This document shows, one piece after another, positions 18,012 to 26,879 of a DNA stretch of 64,000 nucleotides. Under the pieces are notes generated by a model, which saw only the letters and a list, made by a program, of their open reading frames with translations, was not told the origin of the DNA and searched no databases. Position 1 is the first letter of the stretch, and every line of letters starts with the position of its first letter. Position numbers and translations under genes: made by a program. The stretch comes from Lentibacillus jeotgali (GTDB lineage Bacteria; Bacillota; Bacilli; Bacillales; Amphibacillaceae), in NCBI RefSeq assembly GCF_000224785.1, contig NZ_AGAV01000022.1, forward strand, positions 1 to 64,000. The letters are read 5' to 3'.

Positions 18012-18659
18012 TCAAAGCACGTAACCATAAATGCAGATGAAGTGAAACAGACTTCCGAACAAAATAAATACATGAAAAATTTCATGGAATCCTAAATGCT
18101 TGAACGATAGGAAATCAGGTTTAAGCCAGTAAATGACAGCTCCAATTGTATAAAACCCCCCGCCGATCAGGAGCATTAGCATACCACCGCCGCCAATGAT
18201 CGGGAAAAGAGCCGAACTGAAGAAAATGATAATCCAGCCCATGGCAACATAAAGCGCTGTAGATAGCCATCTGGGCGCATGAAACCAGACTAATTTAAAA
18301 ATAACCCCTATTAAAGCCAGACCGTTGACGACCGCAAACAGTACCCAGCCAGTTACGCCTTCCAGACTGATTAGACATAACGGTGTATATGTCCCCGCGA
18401 TCAGTACAAAAATCATCGAGTGATCAACACGCCTAAGAAATGCGACGACGCGCTCCCCCGCCATCACCATGTGATATGTAGCCGAGGCACTGTATAACAA
18501 GATCATGCTGATTCCAAACATGGCCACAGCTATAATCGCCAGTGCGGAATCTGCCGTAACCGAAGCCTTGATGACCAGTGCAACAAGTCCTGCGAGTGAT
18601 AGAATAGCCCCGAATAAATGCGTGAGACTGTTAATTGGTTCACGAATAGAAAATTCCAT
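18012..18659 (-). CDS. Hemolysin III / PAQR family membrane protein
   Basis: About 215 residues with seven hydrophobic helices, of the hemolysin III branch of the PAQR superfamily (B. subtilis YplQ type). Conserved metal-site regions are seen: SLTHLFGAI at the N-terminus, the Ser/Asp/His-containing RVDHSMIFVLIAGTYTPL (about 78-95) and HEIFHVFILFGSLFHFICIYGYVL at the C-terminus. ATG at 18659 is preferred because AAGGTG lies upstream; an ATG seven codons earlier has no site. The family has hydrolase-like metal centres; the haemolysin name is historical and the true role is unknown. Confidence 0.87.
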   Translation of the reverse strand: MEFSIREPINSLTHLFGAILSLAGLVALVIKASVTADSALAIIAVAMFGISMILLYSASATYHMVMAGERVVAFLRRVDHSMIFVLIAGTYTPLCLISLEGVTGWVLFAVVNGLALIGVIFKLVWFHAPRWLSTALYVAMGWIIIFFSSALFPIIGGGGMLMLLIGGGFYTIGAVIYWLKPDFLSFKHLGFHEIFHVFILFGSLFHFICIYGYVL

Positions 18660-18772
18660 ATTTAACACCTTCACAATCATAAGTAGTTTTTAAAACTATA
18701 TAACCATAATATGTGCATTTTATTAAGTAGTCAACATTTTACTTCAACGAACTCCTGCAGTATAATAAGGTG

Positions 18773-18872
18773 AGAATTCATTCAGTGAGGCACTTTTCCC
18801 CACAGAGCGATAGTCGAACGGAATCAAACGTTTTAGGACAATTAGCCGCTGTAATTTGGCGGTTTAATCAAA
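18773..18872 (+). repeat. Near full-length copy (a) of the ATTCAGTGG leader repeat
   Basis: It begins GAATTCATTCAGTGAGGCAC, then TTTTCCCCACAGAG, GTCGAACGGAATC, GGACAATTAGCCGC and TTGGCGG. The order and spacing match the copy at 52207-52310 (TTCATTCAGTGGAG, TTTTCCTCCACT, AGAACCGAATC, GAACAGTTAGCCGC, TGTGGCGG). It ends about 18 bases ahead of the next gene's start codon. An upstream TATAAT at 18760-18765 may be its promoter. Confidence 0.65.
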
Positions 18873-18889
18873 ACAATTGGAGTTTTGTT

Positions 18890-19465
18890 ATGATAAGTAT
18901 GGAAGAATTAGCCGAGAGTCTGCACTTAAATAGTAACCTGTCGTTAAAGGACATTCCGGATTTAAATTTATACATGGACCAGGTTATTCAGCTGTTTGAG
19001 CGTCAATTTGCTGATACAAAACGTAATGACGATGATAAAGTCCTAACCAAAACCATGATTAATAATTATGCTAAAGGGAAATTATTTTTTCCCATTGAAA
19101 ATAAAAAATATACAAGAGACCATCTGATCCTTATCAGCATGATCTATCAGATGAAAGGTACTTTATCAATCAGCGACGTCAAGACATCATTGGACAGGTT
19201 GAATGAAAAAGTGACGGATGATGATGCATTTGATTTACAGCGGTTTTATGAATCCTATCTTCAGATGGTTGAAAACAGTTCGGAAAAATTTAAAACTGAT
19301 CTCCAGGATCATTATACCGAACTGACAAAAGAGATTCGAAAACTGGAAGACCAGGATGAAGAATATCTGGAGCAATTGCTGCTGATTGCATTATTTACAA
19401 ATATGAGCAATTATTATCGTAGAGCTGCTGAAAGAATGGTGGATGAAATTGGCAATAACCTGTAA
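18890..19465 (+). CDS. DUF1836 domain-containing protein
   Basis: About 192 residues. The core LTKTMINNYAKGKLFFPIENKKYTRDHLILISMIYQMKG has the form of a MerR-like winged helix-turn-helix of the DUF1836 family, widespread in Firmicutes and of unknown function. ATG at 18890 is chosen because TTGGAG lies seven bases upstream; the frame is open from 18770, but that part is the leader repeat. The C-terminal third is acidic and helical. It may bind DNA, but no target is suggested by its neighbours. Confidence 0.75.
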   Translation: MISMEELAESLHLNSNLSLKDIPDLNLYMDQVIQLFERQFADTKRNDDDKVLTKTMINNYAKGKLFFPIENKKYTRDHLILISMIYQMKGTLSISDVKTSLDRLNEKVTDDDAFDLQRFYESYLQMVENSSEKFKTDLQDHYTELTKEIRKLEDQDEEYLEQLLLIALFTNMSNYYRRAAERMVDEIGNNL

Positions 19466-19490
19466 TATCTCTGAAAGAAGGCCTGTTTGA

Positions 19491-20489
19491 ATGAAACTCA
19501 GTATATTGGATCAGTCACCCATTTCCACTGGTAATACGCCGAAGGAAGCATTAAACGCGTCAGTTGATCTTGCAAGAAGAGGAGATGAGCTGGGCTATAC
19601 ACGGTATTGGATTGCCGAGCATCATGATTTTTCCGGTCTTGCCTGTCCGAATCCAGATGTGATGCTCGGTATTATTGGCGCCAGGACGGAGCAGATCAGG
19701 ATTGGTGCCGGCGCTGTTCTGCTGCCGCACTATCGTCCTTACAAGGTGGCTGAAACCTATAACCTATTGGCAACTTTGTACCCCGGAAGAATCGATTTGG
19801 GCATTGGACGGGCTCCTGGCGGCTCTGCAGAAGCATCGATAGCACTATCCGGCAACTTTTTGGAAAATGTCCGGCAAATGCCTGAAAAACTTGATGAATT
19901 ATTGCGATTTTTTCACCATGATTTTGCTGCAGATGAAAAGTACGCCAAGATCAGACCAACCCCGGTCCCCCAAATTTCGCCACAGCCATGGATGCTTGGA
20001 ACGAGTGAGAAGAGTGCGTTGACTGCTGCTGAAAAAGGGCTGCCATATACGTTCGGCTACTTCATGAGCGACCAGGATGGCCCATCAATCGTTAAGACGT
20101 ATTCGGATAAATTTGCCGAACAACATCCTGAGAAGAAACCAGAAAAAATCGCAGCGGTATCAGCAATCTGTTCGGAAACAACCGAGGAAGCCCGAGAGCT
20201 TGCCATGAGCGGTCATTTGTGGTCAATCCTGCGTGATAAAGGAGAAGGTGACGGCAAGGTGCCAACGGTTACGAAGGCAAAGAATTATACCTACTCGGAT
20301 GAAGAAAAAGAAAGACTGAAGAAGATGATGGATAAACAGGTGATCGGCAATCCGCAAGAGGTCAAACAGCAACTTGAGCACCTTCAGGCTTTATACGATG
20401 TGGATGAATGGATGCTAGTCACGATTACACATAGTTACGAAGCACGAAAAAAATCGTATGAATTGATTGCAAACGAGATGCTGAAATAG
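19491..20489 (+). CDS. LLM class flavin-dependent oxidoreductase (MsnO8-like)
   Basis: A 332-residue luciferase-like flavin monooxygenase. The N-terminus LSILDQSPISTGNTPKEAL, then RYWIAEHHDFSGLACPNPDVMLG and RIRIGAGAVLLPHY-type segments are characteristic of the MsnO8/YwcH subfamily. PGRIDLGIGRAPGGS (about 102-116) contacts the flavin phosphate. It starts at ATG 19491 after AAAGAAGG, 25 bases after the DUF1836 gene, and could be cotranscribed with it. Substrate unknown. It ends at a bidirectional terminator. Confidence 0.87.
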   Translation: MKLSILDQSPISTGNTPKEALNASVDLARRGDELGYTRYWIAEHHDFSGLACPNPDVMLGIIGARTEQIRIGAGAVLLPHYRPYKVAETYNLLATLYPGRIDLGIGRAPGGSAEASIALSGNFLENVRQMPEKLDELLRFFHHDFAADEKYAKIRPTPVPQISPQPWMLGTSEKSALTAAEKGLPYTFGYFMSDQDGPSIVKTYSDKFAEQHPEKKPEKIAAVSAICSETTEEARELAMSGHLWSILRDKGEGDGKVPTVTKAKNYTYSDEEKERLKKMMDKQVIGNPQEVKQQLEHLQALYDVDEWMLVTITHSYEARKKSYELIANEMLK

Positions 20490-20528
20490 ATAAATTGATT
20501 TAAATACAATTTCGTATCGTATTGCATG

Positions 20529-20556
20529 AAAAAAGCCACATCAGTGTGGCTTTTTG
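20529..20556. terminator. Bidirectional terminator
   Basis: AAAAAAGCCACA, TCAG, TGTGGCTTTTT: symmetrical, with A-run and T-run on opposite sides, serving the converging genes. The stop codon of the minus-strand gene (20541-20543) lies in the hairpin loop. Confidence 0.9.
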
Positions 20557-21569
20557 TAATACTTTTCCACCAGGTTATAAATGGATAGAAGTTCATATAA
20601 AATTGTCAGCTCGGGCGGCAGGTTTGCCGGCCGCTTTTCTTTCTTTTCGGCTATCGCCCGATTATCATCCCAGAATATGTCAGTCAATCGTGTGAACTGC
20701 TTCTGGTGTTTTTCGTGCTCGTAGGCATTCGGGTGCTTGAGTGACTGGGCTACATCTGTAACAGCATTCAAGATGGCTGTACGTTTTTCATCGGACCACT
20801 CAATCGTATTAAAAGATGAATAGATAAGATTGCCTAAATGGTAATGAATTAATCGCAGCCGCACTAGCTGTTCCTGTTCCTGCTGAAAGTGGGTCCGTTC
20901 ACTTCCTGCGAGTGGGTGATATTTAGATTCTTCCTTTTGAAATCGGATAAGCTGTTCCGTCTGATGAATCATTTTATCAAGTTGTTCAGCTAATTCTTGT
21001 TCAACAACCACTACCTGATGCTGGGCATCCACTATATCCTGAAGGACTTTTTCGACGGCAATACCAGTTCTATAGGCGATTGATTCCAGTTTTTTAGCAA
21101 TCTCGTTTGTATATTCAGGCGGCATCATAAACATATTGACCACTGTTGATACCAGCAGTCCGGTTGTTGTGGTACCAAGCCGGATAAAAAATGACATGAG
21201 CACATTCGTATGAATCACTTCGACCATTGCAACAGAGGTTAAGGTAGCTACAAGCAACCCGGCATGTAGTTTTAACCGGAAACATGTTGCAATTGTGAAG
21301 ACGGCTGCCAATGCATAAGTGAGCGGTGAGTCACCTAATAACGATATGAAAAGCACTGCATATGCCGATCCAATAGCCGAAGCCGGAAAGCGTACGAGTC
21401 CTTTTTTGATGGAATCAGACACCGTGGGTTCAATGGTTACAATTGCTGTAATGACTGCAAAAACAGGCGGCCAATCCAATAGAACACAAATCCATGCCGT
21501 GATAAAAATAGCGACACCTGTTTTGACGACCCGGCTTCCTGCTAGTTTAAAATACTTCATTAATTTCAT
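20541..21569 (-). CDS. Aromatic acid exporter family (ArAE/FUSC-like) membrane protein
   Basis: A 342-residue protein with about six hydrophobic segments in the first 160 residues (for example VAIFITAWICVLLDWPPVFAVITAIVTIEP) followed by a charged helical cytoplasmic half. This layout and the conserved PPVFAVITAIVTIEPTVSDSIKKG are typical of the Bacillus ArAE_1 proteins related to E. coli AaeB/YdhK exporters. The start is either ATG 21569 or ATG 21560, the latter better spaced from CTGGAG. Its transported compound is unknown. Translation ends inside the shared terminator. Confidence 0.8.
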   Translation of the reverse strand: MKLMKYFKLAGSRVVKTGVAIFITAWICVLLDWPPVFAVITAIVTIEPTVSDSIKKGLVRFPASAIGSAYAVLFISLLGDSPLTYALAAVFTIATCFRLKLHAGLLVATLTSVAMVEVIHTNVLMSFFIRLGTTTTGLLVSTVVNMFMMPPEYTNEIAKKLESIAYRTGIAVEKVLQDIVDAQHQVVVVEQELAEQLDKMIHQTEQLIRFQKEESKYHPLAGSERTHFQQEQEQLVRLRLIHYHLGNLIYSSFNTIEWSDEKRTAILNAVTDVAQSLKHPNAYEHEKHQKQFTRLTDIFWDDNRAIAEKKEKRPANLPPELTILYELLSIYNLVEKYYKKPH

Positions 21570-21740
21570 CTCCAGATAACTTCTCTCAGATATCTATTTT
21601 TCCAATAAACCAGCTTGATTGCAACTATTAAAAAAATATGGAAAAAGGGGTTGCATTTTCAGACATTAACCAATAGACTGTATTATAACAATTAAATAAT
21701 TAATAATCTGTTATATAAGAGAGAGGAGGGGGAAACAGCT

Positions 21741-21836
21741 ATGAGAATTCCAACATGCCCGGAATGTGGCGAGCGCATCGATCAACACAGCTATACCTTG
21801 GAATGTGATTACTGTTTGTCAAAAAGGGAAGAGTGA
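21741..21836 (+). CDS. 31-residue zinc-ribbon protein (YhfH-like)
   Basis: A tiny protein starting MRIPTCPECGERIDQHSYTL and ending ECDYCLSKREE. Two CxxC knuckles 17 residues apart suggest a single zinc ribbon. The ribosome binding site is very strong (GAGAGGAGGGGG, ten bases upstream of ATG). The TCPECGERIDQ part recalls the B. subtilis YhfH family of small Cys-rich proteins. It lies upstream of isocitrate lyase on the same strand with 116 bases between them. Function unknown. Confidence 0.7.
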   Translation: MRIPTCPECGERIDQHSYTLECDYCLSKREE

Positions 21837-21952
21837 ATTTTTGTAGGTTCTGTTATATAACAAAATCATAAAATAATATTGTTTTATAACAAGGTATGCG
21901 GTCGGGAGTACCAAATGACAGGGGTTATAATATACAAAGGGGGACATGGCGG
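21837..21952 (+). promoter_or_regulatory. aceA upstream region with repeated TTATA palindromes
   Basis: GTTATATAAC (about 21852-21861) and the related GTTTTATAAC (about 21883-21892) lie about 31 bases apart. A further TGTTATATAA occurs before the small gene near 21708. They look like dyad operator sites, but I recognise no regulator for them. Confidence 0.35.
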
Positions 21953-23233
21953 ATGGATCAAAACGCACGAATCGAAAATAGCAAAATTGAATGGGAAAAT
22001 AATTTACGGTGGGTCGGAGTTGAACGTCCGTATACAGCAGAGGATGTTGATCGGCTGAGAGGATCAATTGATATTGAATATACACTTGCCAAAAAAGGTG
22101 CAGAAAAATTATGGGAGCTCGTTAATAATGAAGACTATGTGAATGCACTGGGGGCACTAACGGGAAATCAGGCAGTACAGCAGGTAAAGGCCGGCCTGCA
22201 AGCGATCTATTTGAGTGGCTGGCAGGTCGCGGCTGATGCAAATTTAGCTGGTCAGATGTATCCCGACCAAAGCCTGTATCCGGCCGACAGTGTTCCGAAT
22301 GTTGTTAAACGGATCAATCAGGCGTTGCAGCGCGCAGATCAAATCCATTACGCAGAAGGAGATGATTCCGTTGACTGGTTTGCCCCAATTGTTGCTGATG
22401 CCGAAGCTGGATTTGGCGGCCAATTGAACGTGTTTGAATTAATGAAGGCCATGATCGAATCCGGAGCCTCGGCAGTTCACTTTGAGGATCAGCTGTCATC
22501 GGAAAAGAAATGCGGTCACCTTGGAGGTAAAGTGTTACTGCCAACACAAACGGCGGTACGGAATTTGATTTCAGCACGACTTGCTGCTGATGTTATGGGA
22601 ACATCAACACTCATCATCGCTCGAACTGATGCCAATGCTGCCGATATGATCACGAGTGACCTGGATCCATATGATAAGCCGTTTATAGCAGGGGAGCGCA
22701 CGACAGAAGGGTTTTTCCGTACGAAAGCGGGCATTGACCAGGCCATCGCCCGCGGCCTTGCATATGCGCCATATGCAGATATGATCTGGTGTGAAACGTC
22801 TGAACCGAACTTGCAGGAGGCGCAGCAATTTGCCGATGCGATTCATGAAAAATACCCGAATAAGTTGCTGGCTTATAATTGTTCACCATCATTTAACTGG
22901 AAACGCAAGCTGTCAAATGAGGAAATTGCCAATTTCCAGCATGAACTAGGTGAAATGGGCTATAGATTTCAGTTTGTAACATTGGCAGGTTTCCATGCCC
23001 TGAATCACAGCATGTTTGATCTGGCCAGAAAATATAAGGAATCAGGAATGGCTGCCTATTCAGAATTGCAGCAAGCAGAATTTGCTAGTGAAACATTCGG
23101 TTATAGTGCCACACGCCATCAGCGCGAAGTAGGAACAGGTTATTTTGATGAGGTAGCCCAGGTAATTTCAGGAGGGGCATCATCAACTGGGGCTTTAAAG
23201 GGGTCGACAGAAGCGGAACAATTTGTCAGATAA
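21953..23233 (+). CDS. aceA: Isocitrate lyase
   Basis: A 426-residue cytosolic enzyme splitting isocitrate into succinate and glyoxylate in the glyoxylate bypass, needed for growth on acetate or fatty acids. The catalytic [11 protein letters not shown] (about 184-194) is intact. So are the Mg-binding ADAEAGFGG (about 143-151), [13 protein letters not shown] and YNCSPSFNW segments. ATG at 21953 follows AAAGGGGG; the frame is open 57 bases further up, but without a binding site. Malate synthase (aceB), usually adjacent in bacilli, is not beside it. It fits functionally with the beta-oxidation genes elsewhere in the window. Confidence 0.95.
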   Translation: MDQNARIENSKIEWENNLRWVGVERPYTAEDVDRLRGSIDIEYTLAKKGAEKLWELVNNEDYVNALGALTGNQAVQQVKAGLQAIYLSGWQVAADANLAGQMYPDQSLYPADSVPNVVKRINQALQRADQIHYAEGDDSVDWFAPIVADAEAGFGGQLNVFELMKAMIESGASAVHFEDQLSSEKKCGHLGGKVLLPTQTAVRNLISARLAADVMGTSTLIIARTDANAADMITSDLDPYDKPFIAGERTTEGFFRTKAGIDQAIARGLAYAPYADMIWCETSEPNLQEAQQFADAIHEKYPNKLLAYNCSPSFNWKRKLSNEEIANFQHELGEMGYRFQFVTLAGFHALNHSMFDLARKYKESGMAAYSELQQAEFASETFGYSATRHQREVGTGYFDEVAQVISGGASSTGALKGSTEAEQFVR

Positions 23234-23255
23234 CACTGTTATTAAATCAATGAAA

Positions 23256-23288
23256 AACCCATCTTTTTACAAAAGGTGGGTTTGTTCA
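23256..23288 (+). terminator. Rho-independent terminator after aceA
   Basis: AACCCATCTTTT pairs with AAAAGGTGGGTT and is followed by TGTTCACTTT. The T tract is short. Confidence 0.7.
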
Positions 23289-23653
23289 CTTTAAAAGCCT
23301 ATCAAGCTCCTTTTAGTAACATATTTGTAATAAGGATCCTGGGATTTTTTAATAGACAGAATCTACTGCCCCCTGGTGCTAAACAGAGATACGAAAAACT
23401 CCGGTAATGGCGTGTTTTGTATATTCTTATTATTCCGTGCCTAAAATTGCTGTCATATAGACGATCATGGCGTCTGTCTTTGTCTGAAATACAATTGTAA
23501 TCTTTTCATAACATGCATGTTATTTTTTGTTGATATAATACGAATTACCTAAAACTATTAATACATAATAGAAAATTATATTACCGCAATTTACACTTTG
23601 TTGAATGATACATAGATAGACAGGTTTGCGGTTGTGGAAGCAGGGGATATAAG
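23289..23653 (+). promoter_or_regulatory. Upstream region of the CwlO-like gene with WalR-like box and promoter
   Basis: This stretch holds no gene. TGTAAT, 5 bases, CATAAC (23496-23512) is one half perfect, one half approximate for the WalR box (TGTWAH-N5-TGTWAH), which controls cwlO in B. subtilis. An extended -10, TGATATAAT (TATAAT at 23534-23539), follows and would leave a leader of about 105 bases. The rest is AT-rich with no structure that I can identify. Confidence 0.45.
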
Positions 23654-24934
23654 GTGAAAAAAGTAATTGGAACAGTAGTCACTGCCGGTGCGGTGTTGTT
23701 TGGGAGTGCATTTTTGAGTGACTCTGTGCACGCCGAAACATTGCAGGATGTAAAGGAGGAGCGTTCGAGCGTTCAGAATAATCTGTCAGAGGCAGAATCT
23801 AACATTGCAGACGTTATGGTAGAATTGGAAGATTTAAATGAAAAAATCAAATCCGTCAATGGAGCTCTTGATAAAAACAAACAAAAAATGGAAGATACGG
23901 AACAAAAAATAGCAAAAACTGAAGATGAAGTAGCAGAAATTGAAAAAGAAGTTACCAAACTTGAGGAAAAGATAGAAGAACGTAAAGAAATTTTGAAAGA
24001 CCGGATTGTCTCACTACAAAAAAATGGTGGGGATATCAACTATCTGGAAGTTGTCTTCGGTTCCAAAAGTTTTGGTGATATGATCAGCCGTGTTTCCGCA
24101 GTGTCCAAGATTGCCGAATCTGACGAAAAGCTGATGAAGCAGCAGCAAAAGGATAAAGCCGAATTGCAGGAGAAAAAAGCTGCCAAGCAGGAAAAACTGT
24201 CAGGCCTTCAGGACATGAAGGTCGAATTGGACGGCATGAAGCAGACAATCACTGCACAAAAAAACCAGAATGAAAAAGATAAGAAAGCACTGAAAAACAA
24301 AGAAAAGAATTTGAAAGAAATGAAATCTGAACTGGAGAATAAAGACAGCAGTCTGGCTTCTATCGAGCAGGAGATTAAACACCGCAATCAAAACAATGAT
24401 TCCACCGATTCAGAGTCCGATAATTCCGGCAGTGATTCTAATACAGGTAAAACCAGTGAATCATCTGGATCATTTGAATCGCCTGAGTCACCCGGATCAT
24501 CTTCATCGTCCTCTTCTGATGATGGCGATGTGAAGCAGCTGAGCAAAAAAGCAGAAAGTTCCGAAAGTGGTAGTTATAGTTCCGCAATCCAGGCAGGCTA
24601 TACACAGATGGGAACACCATATGTGACAGCTGGTAAAAGTCCCGGTGGTTTTGATTGCTCCGGATTTGTATCATGGGCATTTGGACAGGCTGGTGTTTCC
24701 GTTCCATCAAGCACAGCAGCACTGCAAAGTGTAGGATCAAAAGTGTCTTATAGCAGTGCACAGCCGGGAGACCTAGTATTCTTCAACACATATAAGACAA
24801 ATGGCCATGTCGGGATTTATCTTGGAAACGGCAAATTCCTGGGTGCCCAAAGCAGTACCGGAGTCGCAGTTGCTGACATGACTAGCGGTTACTGGAAAGA
24901 TAAATTTGCCGGACACGTCCGCCGAGTTCAATAA
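23654..24934 (+). CDS. cwlO: Peptidoglycan DL-endopeptidase, CwlO-like (NlpC/P60)
   Basis: A 426-residue secreted cell-wall hydrolase. Signal peptide about 1-27 (hydrophobic GTVVTAGAVLFGSAFL, cleavage near VHA). It is followed by a long coiled coil (about 30-240, rich in E, K and Q), then a low-complexity Ser/Asp/Gly linker (about 250-295). The C-terminal NlpC/P60 domain has catalytic Cys in FDCSGFVSWAF (about 334) and His in NGHVGIYLGNGKF (about 379). This matches the architecture of B. subtilis CwlO, which cleaves D-Glu-DAP bonds for elongation and is driven by FtsEX. GTG start with AGGGGAT upstream. Confidence 0.9.
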   Translation: MKKVIGTVVTAGAVLFGSAFLSDSVHAETLQDVKEERSSVQNNLSEAESNIADVMVELEDLNEKIKSVNGALDKNKQKMEDTEQKIAKTEDEVAEIEKEVTKLEEKIEERKEILKDRIVSLQKNGGDINYLEVVFGSKSFGDMISRVSAVSKIAESDEKLMKQQQKDKAELQEKKAAKQEKLSGLQDMKVELDGMKQTITAQKNQNEKDKKALKNKEKNLKEMKSELENKDSSLASIEQEIKHRNQNNDSTDSESDNSGSDSNTGKTSESSGSFESPESPGSSSSSSSDDGDVKQLSKKAESSESGSYSSAIQAGYTQMGTPYVTAGKSPGGFDCSGFVSWAFGQAGVSVPSSTAALQSVGSKVSYSSAQPGDLVFFNTYKTNGHVGIYLGNGKFLGAQSSTGVAVADMTSGYWKDKFAGHVRRVQ

Positions 24935-24946
24935 CAAAAAATTTAA

Positions 24947-24978
24947 AGGTCTGCCTTTTCGGGCGGATCTTTTTTTTA
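24947..24978 (+). terminator. Rho-independent terminator after the CwlO-like gene
   Basis: GGTCTGCC pairs with GGGCGGATC around TTTTC and is followed by TTTTTTTT. Confidence 0.88.
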
Positions 24979-25148
24979 ACGGAAGTAAGGCCGCAAGTTT
25001 AAAGTTTGACAAGGAAAGTAGCAGACGATTTTATTCAACCAGCATTCAGGGGGGATATAAACATCTTGATCAATCCTGAAATTGGTAAAGAAGAACTGAA
25101 TTGCGGATAATAGAGCCGATATGATTAGAAAAATTCCGGGAAAAAATG

Positions 25149-25320
25149 TATAATAATGACCACATCTTTAATAAATTTATGAAATGGCGTCATTTAGACG
25201 GAAACAAGGGAATAGGAAGAAAACTCTTACATTGCACAGGTGATTGTTTTATCACGAGAATGCAAGACATATGTCACTTTAAAATTAATAACATCTCTTC
25301 CATTTCACCTGTGAAAAGAA
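25149..25320 (+). promoter_or_regulatory. Structured leader of the BCCT transporter gene
   Basis: A TATAAT at 25149-25154, with weak TTAGAA 18 bases ahead, would start a leader of about 170 bases. CACAGGTGA (25235-25243) is perfectly complementary to TCACCTGTG (25305-25313), which ends just before the ribosome binding site AGAAAGGA. The same first arm also forms a local hairpin, GTGAT/ATCAC over TGTTTT. The two pairings exclude each other. Bases 24979-25148 hold no gene. Confidence 0.45.
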
Positions 25321-25330
25321 AGGAATTGTT

Positions 25331-26830
25331 ATGGAGAAGCATACATACAAAAACCCGGTGTTTTTCGTATCTGCTATTATCGTTACATTGTTAGTTTTGG
25401 CAGGGGCAATTTATACCGATGCATTTAATAATGTAGCCAACACCCTGTTTAATTTTACCACTTTTAATTTCGGTTGGCTTTACTTGATGGCAGTATTCAT
25501 TTTTGTATTGTTTCTGGTGGTTCTGTCGATCACAAAGTACGGAAAGCTGCGGCTTGGGCCAAAGGATTCCCGTCCTGAGTATCCATTCTTCACTTGGATT
25601 GGGATGCTTTTTTCCGCAGGATTTGGTGCAGGCCTGGTATTCTGGGGCGTGGCGGAGCCGATGAGTCATTTTTTTGAAACCCCTTTTAGCGACATAGAAG
25701 CTCAGACAGAAGAAGGTGCTCGGGTAGCAATGGGCTATGCCTTTTTTCATTGGGGTGTGAGCCAGTGGTCTGTATTTGCTGTTGTTGGTTTGATTATAGC
25801 ATTTTTGCAGTTTAAAAAAGATAAGAAAGGCCTGATTTCAACAGCAATCGCACCAGTTGTCGGGAGAAACAGAGCATTAGGCGGAACGATTGATACCCTG
25901 GCTGTCATTGCGACAGTCATGGGTGTTGCAACGTCACTCGGGCTGGGAATTTCCCAAATGAATGGCGGTTTAAAAAGTGTGTTTGGTCTGCCGAATTCCA
26001 TTTGGATTCAAATGGTTATTGCAGGTGTCATGCTGGTAATTTACCTGCTTTCATCAAGCACGGGTCTGAATAGAGGAATTAAATGGCTGAGCAATTTGAA
26101 TCTTGGCTTATGTTTGTTATTACTCGCTTTTGTCTTTGTGGCTGGTCCGACCGTATTCATTCTGGATACGTTTGTGTTAGGGTTAGGCGACTATATAACA
26201 AATTTTGTGCACTATAGCTTACGTTTGACACCTTATTCGGGTGAGACGTGGGTTACCGAGTGGACGGTATTCTATTGGGCATGGTCCACAGCATGGTCAC
26301 CGTTTGTTGGCGCCTTCGTTGCTCGGGTTTCAAGAGGCAGAACCATCCGTGAGTTCGTTTTTGGTGTACTGGTTGTACCACCGGCGATTGCTTGCTTGTG
26401 GATTGCTGCATTTGGCGGTACGGCGATTTACAGTGATTTATTCAATGGAACGAAAATTGCTGAAGCGGTAAATGCTGACATGACTGTCGCATTGTTTCAA
26501 TCATTCAGCGGGTTACCGCTTCCAAACGTGTTATCACTTCTGGCTATTTTCCTGATTTTCACGTTCCTGGTAACGTCAGCAGACTCAGCAACTTATATAT
26601 TGGGAAGTATGACATCCAAAGGCAGTCTGAACCCGGCACTGACCGTGAAAATCGTTTGGGGTATACTGATTACAGCTAGTGCTGTGGTGCTTTTGTTTGC
26701 AGGCGGTTTAAATGCCTTACAGACTGCGTCGCTTACATCTGCACTGCCATTTACCGTTATTTTACTGCTGATAGTTGTGGCGTTTGTCCGAATGGTTAAA
26801 AAAGAAACGGTACCGAAAAAAGAAGAGTAA
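25331..26830 (+). CDS. BCCT family compatible-solute transporter (glycine betaine, OpuD/BetL type)
   Basis: A 499-residue membrane protein with about twelve helices, of the betaine/choline/carnitine transporter family, sodium-coupled importers for osmoprotection. Family segments: GMLFSAGFGAGLVFWGVAEP (about 92-111) with the glycine-rich unwound helix, then FHWGVSQWSVFAVVG and the substrate-binding FYWAWSTAWSPFVGAFVARVSRGRTIREF (about 314-342) with its aromatic box. The C-terminal tail is short and charged. ATG at 25331 follows AGAAAGGA. In this moderately halophilic type of organism it would serve osmotic adaptation. The exact solute is not determined by sequence. Confidence 0.92.
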   Translation: MEKHTYKNPVFFVSAIIVTLLVLAGAIYTDAFNNVANTLFNFTTFNFGWLYLMAVFIFVLFLVVLSITKYGKLRLGPKDSRPEYPFFTWIGMLFSAGFGAGLVFWGVAEPMSHFFETPFSDIEAQTEEGARVAMGYAFFHWGVSQWSVFAVVGLIIAFLQFKKDKKGLISTAIAPVVGRNRALGGTIDTLAVIATVMGVATSLGLGISQMNGGLKSVFGLPNSIWIQMVIAGVMLVIYLLSSSTGLNRGIKWLSNLNLGLCLLLLAFVFVAGPTVFILDTFVLGLGDYITNFVHYSLRLTPYSGETWVTEWTVFYWAWSTAWSPFVGAFVARVSRGRTIREFVFGVLVVPPAIACLWIAAFGGTAIYSDLFNGTKIAEAVNADMTVALFQSFSGLPLPNVLSLLAIFLIFTFLVTSADSATYILGSMTSKGSLNPALTVKIVWGILITASAVVLLFAGGLNALQTASLTSALPFTVILLLIVVAFVRMVKKETVPKKEE

Positions 26831-26844
26831 TAACGTGTCACTTT

Positions 26845-26879
26845 ATCAGTGGGGGCTTCTTTAGTCCCCGCTGATTTTT
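26845..26879. terminator. Terminator between the BCCT and YitT genes
   Basis: ATCAGTGGGGGC pairs with GTCCCCGCTGAT over TTCTTTA and is followed by TTTTTAG on the plus strand. Confidence 0.8.
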
